Shown here piece by piece: positions 40,088-49,525 of a stretch of DNA of 64,000 bases. Source of the stretch: Actinacidiphila sp965342175 (GTDB taxonomy: Bacteria; Actinomycetota; Actinomycetes; Streptomycetales; Streptomycetaceae). The notes below the pieces were generated by a model, which worked only from the letters and a program-made list of their open reading frames with translations, had not been told where the DNA came from and did no database searches. Location: contig NZ_CBDRBL010000001.1 in assembly GCF_965342175.1 (NCBI RefSeq), forward strand, positions 62,001-126,000, given 5' to 3'. Each line of letters opens with the position of its first letter. Within the stretch, counting starts at the first letter, position 1. The translations under genes and the position numbers were made by a program.

Positions 40088-42005
40088 GTGACCAGCCAGG
40101 TCAGCAGCCCGACAACCCCCGATCATCCTGTTCTGGGAGAGCAGCGGAAACCGGCCAAGGAGACCAGGAAGCTCGATCGGGTGGTGATCCGTTTCGCCGG
40201 GGACTCCGGCGACGGAATGCAGCTCACGGGAGACCGGTTCACCTCGGAAACGGCGTCGTTCGGCAACGATCTGTCCACCCTGCCGAACTTCCCGGCCGAG
40301 ATCCGGGCCCCGGCAGGTACCCTGCCGGGCGTCTCCAGCTTCCAGTTGCACTTCGCCGACCACGACATCCTCACCCCGGGTGACGCCCCGAACGTCCTGG
40401 TCGCGATGAACCCGGCGGCGCTGAAGGCGAACATCGGCGACATGCCGCGCGGCGCGGAGGTCATCGTCAACACCGACGAGTTCACCTCCCGCGCGATGGC
40501 CAAGGTCGGCTATGCGGCCTCGCCGCTGGAGGACGGCTCGCTGTCCGCCTACGCGGTGCATCCGGTGCCGCTGACCACCCTGACGGTCGAGGCGCTCAAG
40601 GACTTCCCGCTGACCCGCAAGGAGGCAGAGCGCAGCAAGAACATGTTCGCGCTCGGGCTGCTGTCGTGGATGTACCACCGCCCCACCGAGGGCACCGAGG
40701 ACTTCCTCCGCAAGAAGTTCGCGAAGAAGCCCGAGCTCGCCGAGGCGAACGTCGCGGCCTTCCGCGCGGGCTGGAACTTCGGCGAGACGACCGAGGACTT
40801 CGCGGTCAGTTACGAGGTGGCGCCGGCCGAGGCGGCCTTCCCGGCCGGCACCTACCGCAACATCTCGGGGAACCTGGCGCTGTCCTACGGCCTGGTTACC
40901 GCGAGCCGGCAGGCGGATCTGCCGCTCTTCCTGGGCTCGTACCCGATCACCCCGGCCTCGGACATCCTGCACGAGCTGAGCCGGCACAAGAACTTCGGTG
41001 TGCGCACCTTCCAGGCCGAGGACGAGATCGCCGGCATCGGCGCAGCACTCGGCGCGGCCTTCGGCGGCTCGCTGGCCGTGACCACCACCTCCGGTCCGGG
41101 TGTCGCGCTGAAGTCGGAGACCATCGGCCTCGCCGTGTCCCTGGAGCTGCCGCTGCTGGTCGTCGACATCCAGCGCGGCGGGCCCTCGACGGGTCTGCCG
41201 ACCAAGACCGAGCAGGCCGACCTGCTGCAGGCGATGTACGGACGCAACGGCGAGGCGCCGGTGCCGATCGTGGCGCCGCGCACCCCCGGCGACTGCTTCG
41301 ACGCGGCGCTGGAGGCGGCCCGCATCGCGCTGACCTACCGCACCCCGGTCCTGCTGCTCTCCGACGGCTACCTGGCGAACGGCTCCGAGCCGTGGCGGAT
41401 CCCGGAGCTGGAGGAGCTGCCCGACCTGCGGGTGCAGTTCGCCACGACGCCCAACCATGTGGCGGAGGACGGCACCGAGGAGTTCTGGCCCTATCTGCGT
41501 GACCCGCAGACCCTGGCGCGTCCCTGGGCGGTGCCGGGCACCCCCGGGCTGGAGCACCGGATCGGCGGCATCGAGAAGCAGGACGGCACCGGGCACATCT
41601 CGTACGACCCGGCCAACCACGACCTGATGGTGCGCACCCGGCAGGCCAAGATCGACGGCATCGAGGTGCCCGACGTCGTCGTCGACGACCCCGACGGCCG
41701 GGCACGGACGCTGGTCATCGGCTGGGGCTCGACGTACGGGCCCATCACGGCGGCCGTACGGCGCATCAGGAGCGCGGGGGGCGCGGTCGCCCAGGCCCAT
41801 CTGCGCCATCTGAACCCCTTCCCCGGGAATCTCGGGGAGGTCCTGGGGCGTTACCAGAGGGTAGTGGTCCCGGAGATGAACCTCGGCCAGCTCGCTCACC
41901 TGCTGCGGGCGAAGTACCTGGTCGACGCACGCTCGCACACCCAGGTCACCGGCCTGCCCTTCAAGGCCGAGCAACTCGCTGCCGCCATCCAGGAGGAGAG
42001 CGCAG

Positions 42006-42013
<8 letters not shown>
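40088..42013 (+). CDS. korA: 2-oxoacid:ferredoxin oxidoreductase, alpha subunit (KorA-like)
   Basis: Fused gamma-alpha subunit of 641 residues, probably of 2-oxoglutarate:ferredoxin oxidoreductase, which makes succinyl-CoA and reduced ferredoxin with KorB. The gamma domain opens VVIRFAGDSGDGMQLTGDRF. The alpha part has NLALSYGLVTASRQ, FLGSYPITPASDILHEL, FQAEDEIAGIGAALGAAFGG and TTTSGPGVALKSE, all typical. GTG 40088 has GGAGG ten bases upstream, and frames before it lack family sequence. It overlaps korB by eight bases. Confidence 0.94.
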
Positions 42014-43091
<1,078 letters not shown>

Positions 43092-43118
43092 GCCGTCGGC
43101 GCTGACCCCACGCCCCTC

Positions 43119-43149
43119 GGGCCCGGGCCTGACGATCAGGCCCGGGCCC
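43119..43149. terminator. Convergent terminator between korB and HxlR genes
   Basis: A 14 bp perfect stem GGGCCCGGGCCTGA/TCAGGCCCGGGCCC with loop CGA. It contains the stop codon of the HxlR gene in its right arm, so it must serve both strands. Confidence 0.8.
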
Positions 43150-43531
43150 CGTCGTACGCCAGGCGGGCCGCCATCACCTGCGCCGTGCGCTCCTCGGTCC
43201 AGCGGGCCAGTGCCCAGACCTGGTCGGCGGCCTCCTTGCCGAGCGGGGTCAGGGAGTACTCCACACGCGGCGGGATGACCGGATGCGCCTCGCGGTGCAC
43301 GAACCCGTCGCGTTCCAGGGTCTGCAGGGTCTGGGCGAGCATCTTCTCGCTGACCCCGCCGATCGTGCGCCGCAGCTCGCTGAAGCGCAGGGTGCCGTCG
43401 ATCAGGGCGGCCAGCACCAGCACGCCCCAGCGGCTGGTGACGTGCTCGAGGATCACCCGCGAGGGGCAGTCGCGCGCGTTCACGTCGGGGGGCGCCTGGA
43501 TCAGGCCGACCGGCTCTTCCCTTACATCCAT
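43136..43531 (-). CDS. HxlR-family regulator, QorR-like
   Basis: A 131-residue winged-helix regulator: CPSRVILEHVTSRWGVLVLAAL, FSELRRTIGGVSEKMLAQTL and the wing IPPRVEYSLTPLGKEAADQV. A single cysteine at about residue 22 matches the redox-sensing cysteine of QorR/YodB-type HxlR proteins. It is divergent from an NmrA-type quinone reductase gene across about 100 bp with palindromes, the same arrangement as qorR-qor2 of Corynebacterium. Response to quinones or oxidants is inferred. Confidence 0.9.
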   Translation of the reverse strand: MDVREEPVGLIQAPPDVNARDCPSRVILEHVTSRWGVLVLAALIDGTLRFSELRRTIGGVSEKMLAQTLQTLERDGFVHREAHPVIPPRVEYSLTPLGKEAADQVWALARWTEERTAQVMAARLAYDGARA

Positions 43532-43542
43532 ACCAGTAGCTT

Positions 43543-43552
43543 ACTTGCAAGT
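43543..43552. promoter_or_regulatory. Palindromic operator between HxlR and NmrA-type genes
   Basis: ACTTGCAAGT is a perfect 10 bp palindrome 12 bp upstream of the HxlR start. A second one, TTCCGGAA at 43560-43567 inside an ACTT/AAGT frame, follows. Two spaced palindromes suit autoregulation and target control by the HxlR dimer. Confidence 0.6.
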
Positions 43553-43635
43553 GGGTACTTTCCGGAAGTTAGTACTGGTCCTAGAGTTAGTCCAGCCACC
43601 ACCGAACGGGGACAACAGGAACGGGAGAACCCCTC

Positions 43636-44493
<858 letters not shown>

Positions 44494-44574
44494 GCCAGGC
44501 CGCTCCGGACGGCCTCGGAGACCTCACCTCAGGCGGCCTCAGGCGACCTCGGACATCCCCGGACGCCCCCGGCG

Positions 44575-44611
44575 GGGCCCCGCGGGCGGACGCCCTCCGC
44601 CCGCGGGGCCC
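44575..44611 (+). terminator. Terminator after the quinone reductase gene
   Basis: A 16 bp perfect stem GGGCCCCGCGGGCGGA with its complement and a five-base loop. No U-tract. Confidence 0.75.
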
Positions 44612-44720
44612 GTTCCCACCTGCGTCCCGCGCGTCCCGTCCGGCCCGCGTCCGGACCGTCTTCGGACCGTCTCGCGGCGCCGTCCAGGTGCGCTGCGTGC
44701 CCACGGCAAAGGTGTCATGA

Positions 44721-44745
44721 CCGTCATGCGATACGCAGATGACGG
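44721..44745 (+). promoter_or_regulatory. Inverted repeat upstream of rarD
   Basis: CCGTCAT and ATGACGG arms enclose GCGATACGCAG, just after the 8 bp palindrome GTCATGAC, ending 54 bp before the rarD start. It could be an operator or a leader hairpin. Confidence 0.4.
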
Positions 44746-44799
44746 CAGCAGGCCCGGCGCGCTACCTTCGAGCGGTCGCCAGCGCCCCGGGAGGAACGA

Positions 44800-45744
44800 G
44801 TGAGCGAGCAGCGTGCCGGCCTGCTGTACGGATTCGCCGCCTACGGGCTCTGGGGGCTCTTCCCCCTCTACTGGCCGCTGCTCGAACCGTCCGGCGCGGG
44901 CGAGATCCTCGCCCACCGCATGGTCTGGTCGCTGGCCGTCGTCTCTCTCGTGCTGCTGGCGATGCGCCGCTGGGCGTGGGTCCCCCGACTGCTCCGGCAG
45001 CCCCGGCGGCTCGCGATGCTGGCCGTGGCCGCGGCCGTCATATCCGTGAACTGGGGCCTGTACATCTGGGGCGTCAACAGCGGCCACGTCGTCGAGACCT
45101 CGCTGGGCTACTTCATCAACCCGCTCGTCACGATCGCCCTCGGCGTCCTCGTCCTGCACGAGCGGCTGCGGCCCGCCCAGTGGGCGGCCGTGGGCGTCGG
45201 CGCCGCCGCCGTCCTGGTGCTGACTCTGGGATACGGGCGGCTGCCCTGGATCGCGCTGACCCTGGCCTGCTCCTTCGCCACGTACGGCTTCATCAAGAAG
45301 AAGGTCGGCATGGGCGGCCTGGAGTCGCTGGCGGCGGAGCCGGCGATCCAGTTCCTGCCGGCGCTCGGCTACCTGCTCTTCCTCGGCGCCCGCGGGCAGA
45401 CCACCTTCACCTCGCACGGAGCCGGTCACGCCGCCCTGCTCGCCGCCTGCGGCGTCGTCACCGCGGTGCCGCTGATCTGCTTCGGCGCGGCGGCCATCCG
45501 CATCCCGCTGAGCCTGCTGGGGTTGCTGCAGTACCTCGCGCCGGTGTTCCAGTTCGGCCTCGGACTGCTCTGGTTCCACGAGGAGATGCCGGCCGAGCGC
45601 TGGGCCGGCTTCGCCCTCGTCTGGCTCGCCCTGGCACTCCTGACCTGGGACGCGCTGCGCACCGCCCGGCGCGGGCGGGTCGCAGTACGCGACGCCGCCG
45701 TGGTTCCCGACGGTGCGGCGCCGCGCGGGGCCGTCACCGGCTGA
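44800..45744 (+). CDS. rarD: RarD-type EamA family transporter
   Basis: An integral membrane protein of 314 residues with ten predicted helices in two EamA halves. The N terminus is typical of RarD: GLLYGFAAYGLWGLFPLYW, then EILAHRMVWSL and VNWGLYIWGVNSGHVVETSL and GYFINPL. The C-terminal half has LQYLAPVFQFGLGLLWFHEE. The family is annotated as chloramphenicol-sensitive protein, but substrate and direction are not established. GTG 44800 follows GGGAGGAACGA. Confidence 0.92.
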   Translation: MSEQRAGLLYGFAAYGLWGLFPLYWPLLEPSGAGEILAHRMVWSLAVVSLVLLAMRRWAWVPRLLRQPRRLAMLAVAAAVISVNWGLYIWGVNSGHVVETSLGYFINPLVTIALGVLVLHERLRPAQWAAVGVGAAAVLVLTLGYGRLPWIALTLACSFATYGFIKKKVGMGGLESLAAEPAIQFLPALGYLLFLGARGQTTFTSHGAGHAALLAACGVVTAVPLICFGAAAIRIPLSLLGLLQYLAPVFQFGLGLLWFHEEMPAERWAGFALVWLALALLTWDALRTARRGRVAVRDAAVVPDGAAPRGAVTG

Positions 45745-45815
45745 GCCGTGGCGTAGGCGCACCGGCGCCGGCCTACGGGCCGCTCGGCGCCTCGTGCGCC
45801 TACACGCCCGTGCGC

Positions 45816-46421
45816 CTACGCCTCGTGCGCCTCCCTGCGGGAGCGATGGGCGCGGACCTTGTGGCGGTTGCCGCAGTGCTCCATCGCGCACCAGCGGCGC
45901 CGGCCGGGGCGCGAGGTGTCCACGAAGACCAGCCGGCAGTCGTGGGCGGAGCACTCACGGACGCGGCCGCCGTACGGGCCGGAGAAGAGCTCCACCGCGT
46001 CCCGGGCGACAGCCGCCAGGACCTGGGTGCCGGTGACCGGGGTGCGCCAGGAGCGGCCCCCGTCGACGGTCAGACGCAGCGCGGGAGGGCGCCAGGCGGC
46101 CGCCTCGTTGAGGACGACGAGGTCCGGCGCGGGGAACGGTTCCCCGTGGACGCGGGCGACGGCGATGCGCCAGAGCGCGTCGCGCAGATAGCGGGCCGTG
46201 GCCACGTCCTCAGGGGAGACCGCGAGACCGTCGCGGTCGGGGCGCAGTCGGCACGCCGCCGCCCAGCGGGCCAGGTCGGCGGGCTCGCGGAGGGCCTCGC
46301 GGCGGGCGTTGCCGCCCGGGCCGCCGGTGGGCAGCAGCTCCAGGCCGAGCGCGCCGGGATCGAAGCGGTAGGTGACTCCTTCGGATGAATGGACGACCAG
46401 ACCGATTGCGGGTTCCGCCAT
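45816..46421 (-). CDS. CGNR zinc-finger / ABATE-domain transcription factor
   Basis: A 201-residue predicted regulator. The N-terminal ABATE-type domain covers about residues 1-140. The C-terminal CGNR zinc finger is RECSAHDCRLVFVD then RRRWCAMEHCGNRHKVRAHR, with four cysteines and the CGNR name motif. Such proteins are thought to repress stress or carbohydrate genes, but few are studied. ATG 46421 has no ribosome site; TATATT lies six bases upstream, so the mRNA could be leaderless. A repeat with GTAAC/GTTAC arms covers that promoter. It is divergent from the VOC protein gene. Confidence 0.88.
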   Translation of the reverse strand: MAEPAIGLVVHSSEGVTYRFDPGALGLELLPTGGPGGNARREALREPADLARWAAACRLRPDRDGLAVSPEDVATARYLRDALWRIAVARVHGEPFPAPDLVVLNEAAAWRPPALRLTVDGGRSWRTPVTGTQVLAAVARDAVELFSGPYGGRVRECSAHDCRLVFVDTSRPGRRRWCAMEHCGNRHKVRAHRSRREAHEA

Positions 46422-46442
46422 GTAACCAATATAACCAGTTAC
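46422..46442. promoter_or_regulatory. Inverted repeat abutting the CGNR gene start
   Basis: GTAAC and GTTAC arms separated by 11 AT-rich bases, with a TAACCA direct repeat inside, directly touch the start codon. This is well placed for autorepression and overlaps a possible -10 TATATT. Confidence 0.55.
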
Positions 46443-46561
46443 AGACCGGGCCGGACGCCGGAGGCGACGCGAACGGCGGAACGCGGAACGCCCATCGCGA
46501 GCAGGAAACGCAAACGCGCTCGCCAAGGCGCACTCAGGGGACGCGAACGAGGGGGCACGAC

Positions 46562-47011
46562 ATGGCAGTTCACTGGAAACTCGTGATCGACGCGGAGGAT
46601 CCGCACCGGCAAGCCGCCTTCTGGGCGGAAGCCCTGGAGTACACGCTCGAGGACCACAGCGTGCTGATCGAGAAGCTGCTGGGGTTCGGCGCCGTCACGG
46701 AGGATCTCCTGACCGAGGCCGCCGGCCGGAGGGCCTGGCGGGACCTGGCCGGCGTGCGCCACCCCGATGACCCGTATGACGAGGAGAAGGGCTCGGGCCT
46801 CGGGCGGCGCATCCTGTTCCAGCGAGTGCCCGAGGCCAAGACGGCGAAGAACCGGCTGCACATCGACCTCCACCCGGGCACCGGACGGCTGGAGGCGGAA
46901 GTGGCCCGGCTGGAGGGGCTGGGCGCGAAGGTGCTGCGGCGGATAGCGGAGCCCTCCGGCACATGGGTCACCATGGCCGACCCGGAGGGAAACGAGTTCG
47001 ACGTCGCATGA
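46562..47011 (+). CDS. VOC-superfamily (glyoxalase-like) protein
   Basis: A 149-residue protein with two beta-alpha-beta-beta-beta units. It opens VHWKLVIDAEDPHRQAAFWA, the usual start of Glyoxalase_6-type proteins, and has ILFQRVPEAKTAKNRLHIDL near residues 87-106 and the ending TWVTMADPEGNEFDV. Members bind metals or small molecules, and bleomycin-type resistance or dioxygenase activity are possible. ATG 46562 (MAVHWK) fits the family start. It is divergent from the CGNR regulator, which might control it. Confidence 0.88.
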   Translation: MAVHWKLVIDAEDPHRQAAFWAEALEYTLEDHSVLIEKLLGFGAVTEDLLTEAAGRRAWRDLAGVRHPDDPYDEEKGSGLGRRILFQRVPEAKTAKNRLHIDLHPGTGRLEAEVARLEGLGAKVLRRIAEPSGTWVTMADPEGNEFDVA

Positions 47012-47059
47012 TCCTCGGCTCCGGCACTCGCCTTGACGGCGAAAGGCGACCGATGAAAA

Positions 47060-47100
47060 CATCTCCATGCATGCGCAAATAATGCATACGCAAGGAGATG
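47060..47100 (+). promoter_or_regulatory. RBS-sequestering hairpin with twin repeats
   Basis: CATCTCC (47060-47066) can pair with GGAGATG (47094-47100), which contains the Shine-Dalgarno of the next gene. The loop holds two direct copies of ATGCATnCGCAA (47067 and 47082). The block is AT-rich. It may be an operator, an RNA switch, or both. Confidence 0.5.
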
Positions 47101-47105
47101 ACGGG

Positions 47106-47663
47106 GTGTCGGACTCTGAGCGGTCGTTCCTGTTCCTCGTGGGAAGCAACCGCGCCGATGGCAACACCGAGACGCTGGCGCGGCGCGCGGCCGAGCAGCT
47201 TCCGCCCGCGGTGGACCGGCGCTGGTTGCGGCTCAGGGACCTGCCGCTGCCGCTCTTCGAGGACCTCCGGCTCGAGGAGGAGGGACACCGTCCCGCGCCG
47301 TCGGGGCATGCCGCGACGCTTCTGAAGGCCACCTTGGCGGTCACCGACATCGTCGTGGTCTCCCCGCTGCACTGGTACAGCGTCTCGACCGCCGTCAAGG
47401 TCTACCTGGACCACTGGTCGGGCTGGATGCGAGTGCCGGGACTGGACTTCCTGGAGCGGATGCGCGGCAAGACCCTGTGGGCGGTGACCGTGCACAGCAG
47501 CCAGGACCCGGCCACGGCGGCCCCGCTGGTGGGCACGCTGCGCCACACGGCCGACTACGCGGGGATGCGCTGGGGCGGGGCTCTGCTGGGCCACGGCGGC
47601 GAGCCGGGCGACATCCTCCGCGACACGGCCGCGCTGAGCCGGGCGAAGACCTTCTTCAGCTGA
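47106..47663 (+). CDS. NADPH-dependent FMN reductase-like flavoprotein
   Basis: A 185-residue flavodoxin-fold protein of the NADPH-FMN reductase/NAD(P)H-quinone family. It shows FLVGSNRADGNTETLARRAA (phosphate loop), the RDLPLPLFED segment, TDIVVVSPLHWYSVSTAVKV with YLDHWSG, and GKTLWAVTVHSS. GTG 47106 has GGAG eight bases upstream; the ATG at 47067 lies inside a regulatory-looking repeat and is less likely. It converges with the ABC permease gene, leaving only nine bases between stops. Confidence 0.86.
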   Translation: MSDSERSFLFLVGSNRADGNTETLARRAAEQLPPAVDRRWLRLRDLPLPLFEDLRLEEEGHRPAPSGHAATLLKATLAVTDIVVVSPLHWYSVSTAVKVYLDHWSGWMRVPGLDFLERMRGKTLWAVTVHSSQDPATAAPLVGTLRHTADYAGMRWGGALLGHGGEPGDILRDTAALSRAKTFFS

Positions 47664-47672
47664 CCGGCGAGG

Positions 47673-48533
47673 TCAGCACGTCACGTCACGGGTGGTGAAG
47701 CGGGCCCAGGCCGCGGAGCCGAACACGGCGACGTAGAGCGCCTGGAGCTGGAGGTTGCCCCGTATCCCGTCCCAGTAGACGGGCTCGCGGACGAGGTCGG
47801 CGAAGCTCAGCCAGTGGTGCAGGAAGAGGTACGGCTGCACGGCGCCCAGTTGGGGGATGGTGTCGACGATCTGCACGGTGATCAGCAGGCCCACGGTGGT
47901 GGCCATGGCGGCGATACCGCTGTCGGTGAGCGTGGAGACGAAAAGGCCCAGCGCGGCGATGCCGGTGAGCGAGCCGGCCACGACCAGGGCGACCAGCAGG
48001 GCGCGCAGCAGCCCCTCGAAGAAGGGGACCGTCGTGCCCGACAGCAGGGTGACGTCACCGAGCGGGAAGAGCAGGGCGCCGGTCACCAGTGCCGACAAGG
48101 CGACCACGAGAGTGGCGATCAAGCAGAAGGCCAGGACGGAGGCGTACTTGGAGACCAGCAGACGGGTGCGCCCGGCCGGGGCCACCAGCAGATAGCGCAG
48201 GGTGCCCGCAGCCGCCTCGCCGGCCACGGCGTCCCCGGCCACGACACCGACCGCCATGGGGAGGAAGAAGGGCAGCGTCGCGGCGAGCGAGGCGAACACC
48301 AGGAAGAGACCGTTGTTGGTGATCAGCGCGACGAAGGCGGGGCCGCCGCCCGCCGGACCGCCGTCACCGGTCTCGATCCGCACGGCGACGCCGATGAGCA
48401 CCGGTACCGCGGCCAGGACAGCGAGCAGGGCCAGGGTGCGCCAGCGGCGCAGCACGGTCAACAGCTCGCTGCGGAACAGCCCGAGCGAGCGGATCGGCCG
48501 CACCGACCCGGTCAGGGTGTCAGCCCGCGACAT
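47673..48533 (-). CDS. ABC transporter permease, ABC-2 type
   Basis: A 286-residue membrane subunit with about six helices. After an N-terminal interfacial segment (LGLFRSELLTVLRRWRTLAL) it shows the ABC-2 pattern, including GDAVAGEAAAGTLRYLLVAP near residues 100-120. Its partner ATPase gene overlaps its start by 14 bases, so the two form one operon. The protein is homologous to multidrug or bacteriocin-type exporters; the substrate is unknown. The ATG is used rather than the TTG one codon earlier. Confidence 0.9.
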   Translation of the reverse strand: MSRADTLTGSVRPIRSLGLFRSELLTVLRRWRTLALLAVLAAVPVLIGVAVRIETGDGGPAGGGPAFVALITNNGLFLVFASLAATLPFFLPMAVGVVAGDAVAGEAAAGTLRYLLVAPAGRTRLLVSKYASVLAFCLIATLVVALSALVTGALLFPLGDVTLLSGTTVPFFEGLLRALLVALVVAGSLTGIAALGLFVSTLTDSGIAAMATTVGLLITVQIVDTIPQLGAVQPYLFLHHWLSFADLVREPVYWDGIRGNLQLQALYVAVFGSAAWARFTTRDVTC

Positions 48534-49485
48534 CAAAGCCCTCTCCGGTCAGCGCGACGAACGCGTCCTCCAGTGACGTCCGTTCGATGCCGAAGCCACG
48601 GACGCGGACGCCGGCGCCGACCAGCGCGGCGTTCAGCTCGGCGAGTTCAGGCAGGGCCGCCGGGTCCTGCGGCAGTTCTCCGGTGACCCGGTCGCCGTCG
48701 GCGGCGAGGCCCGTGACGCCCCGCTCCTTCAGGACGCGTACCGCCTCGGCCGGGTCGGGCGTGGTGACCACCAGGCGCCGGGCCGAGGACAGCGCCTCGA
48801 CCGTGCCTTGGGTGATCAGCCTGCCGCGGGACATCACTGCGGCATGGGTGCAGACCTGTTCGACCTCGTCGAGGAGGTGGGAGGAGAGGAAGACCGTGGC
48901 GCCGTCCGCCGCCAGTTCCCGGACGAGCGAGCGGATCTCCCGCATGCCCTGGGGGTCCAGGCCGTTGGTGGGCTCGTCCAGCACGAGCAGCTCCCGGGGC
49001 CGCAGCAGGGCGGCCGCCAGGCCGAGCCGCTGCTTCATGCCGAGCGAGTACGCCCGTGCCTTCTTTCCCGCGGCGGCGGCCAGACCCACCCGCTCCAGGG
49101 CCGTGTCGACCCGTGCGGCACGGGTGCGGGGGCCCGCGGTGGGATCGGCCGCGTCGAGGCGCAGCAGGTTGGCGCGCCCCGAGAGGTAGCCGTAGAGGGC
49201 GGGCCCCTCGATCAGCGCGCCCACCCGCGGCAGGACGCTGCGTACCGCGCGCGGCATGGGCTCGCCGAGCACCTGAGCCGTGCCCGAGGTCGGGGCGATG
49301 AGCCCCATGAGCATGCGGATCGTCGTCGTCTTCCCGGAGCCGTTGGGTCCCAGGAACCCGAAGACGCTGCCGCGGGGGACGGCCAGGTCCAGCCCGTCGA
49401 CGGCGAGCTGCCCGCCGCGGTACCTCTTGGCGAGTCCGCTCGTGAGGATCGCGTACTCACCGGTCCGGGCGGACGGCTCGCCCAT
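48520..49485 (-). CDS. ABC transporter ATP-binding protein
   Basis: A 321-residue ATPase of the CcmA/DrrA type. It has Walker A GPNGSGKTT (residues 46-54), the signature YSLGMKQRLGLAAAL, Walker B LLVLDEPTNGLD and the switch His in FLSSHLLDEVEQ. A C-terminal domain of about 90 residues ends TSLEDAFVALTGE, as in DrrA-like exporters. It powers the permease encoded next. The LolA-like protein gene lies just upstream on the same strand with 40 bp between. Confidence 0.95.
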   Translation of the reverse strand: MGEPSARTGEYAILTSGLAKRYRGGQLAVDGLDLAVPRGSVFGFLGPNGSGKTTTIRMLMGLIAPTSGTAQVLGEPMPRAVRSVLPRVGALIEGPALYGYLSGRANLLRLDAADPTAGPRTRAARVDTALERVGLAAAAGKKARAYSLGMKQRLGLAAALLRPRELLVLDEPTNGLDPQGMREIRSLVRELAADGATVFLSSHLLDEVEQVCTHAAVMSRGRLITQGTVEALSSARRLVVTTPDPAEAVRVLKERGVTGLAADGDRVTGELPQDPAALPELAELNAALVGAGVRVRGFGIERTSLEDAFVALTGEGFDVAG

Positions 49486-49525
49486 CGGCGCTCCTTCGTT
49501 CGGTGACGGTGCCCTGCTCGACGCG

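Larger units (their letters stand above)
44494..44799. other. Intergenic stretch with terminator and inverted repeat
   Basis: No gene is seen in these 306 bp. It holds CCTCAGGCGG-type short repeats, the terminator at 44575-44611, and an inverted repeat at 44721-44745 upstream of rarD. Confidence 0.6.

Noticed and set aside
47067..47105. ATG 47067 as the start of the flavin reductase
   Set aside because: It falls in a repeat/hairpin and has no ribosome site, while GTG 47106 has GGAG at eight bases.
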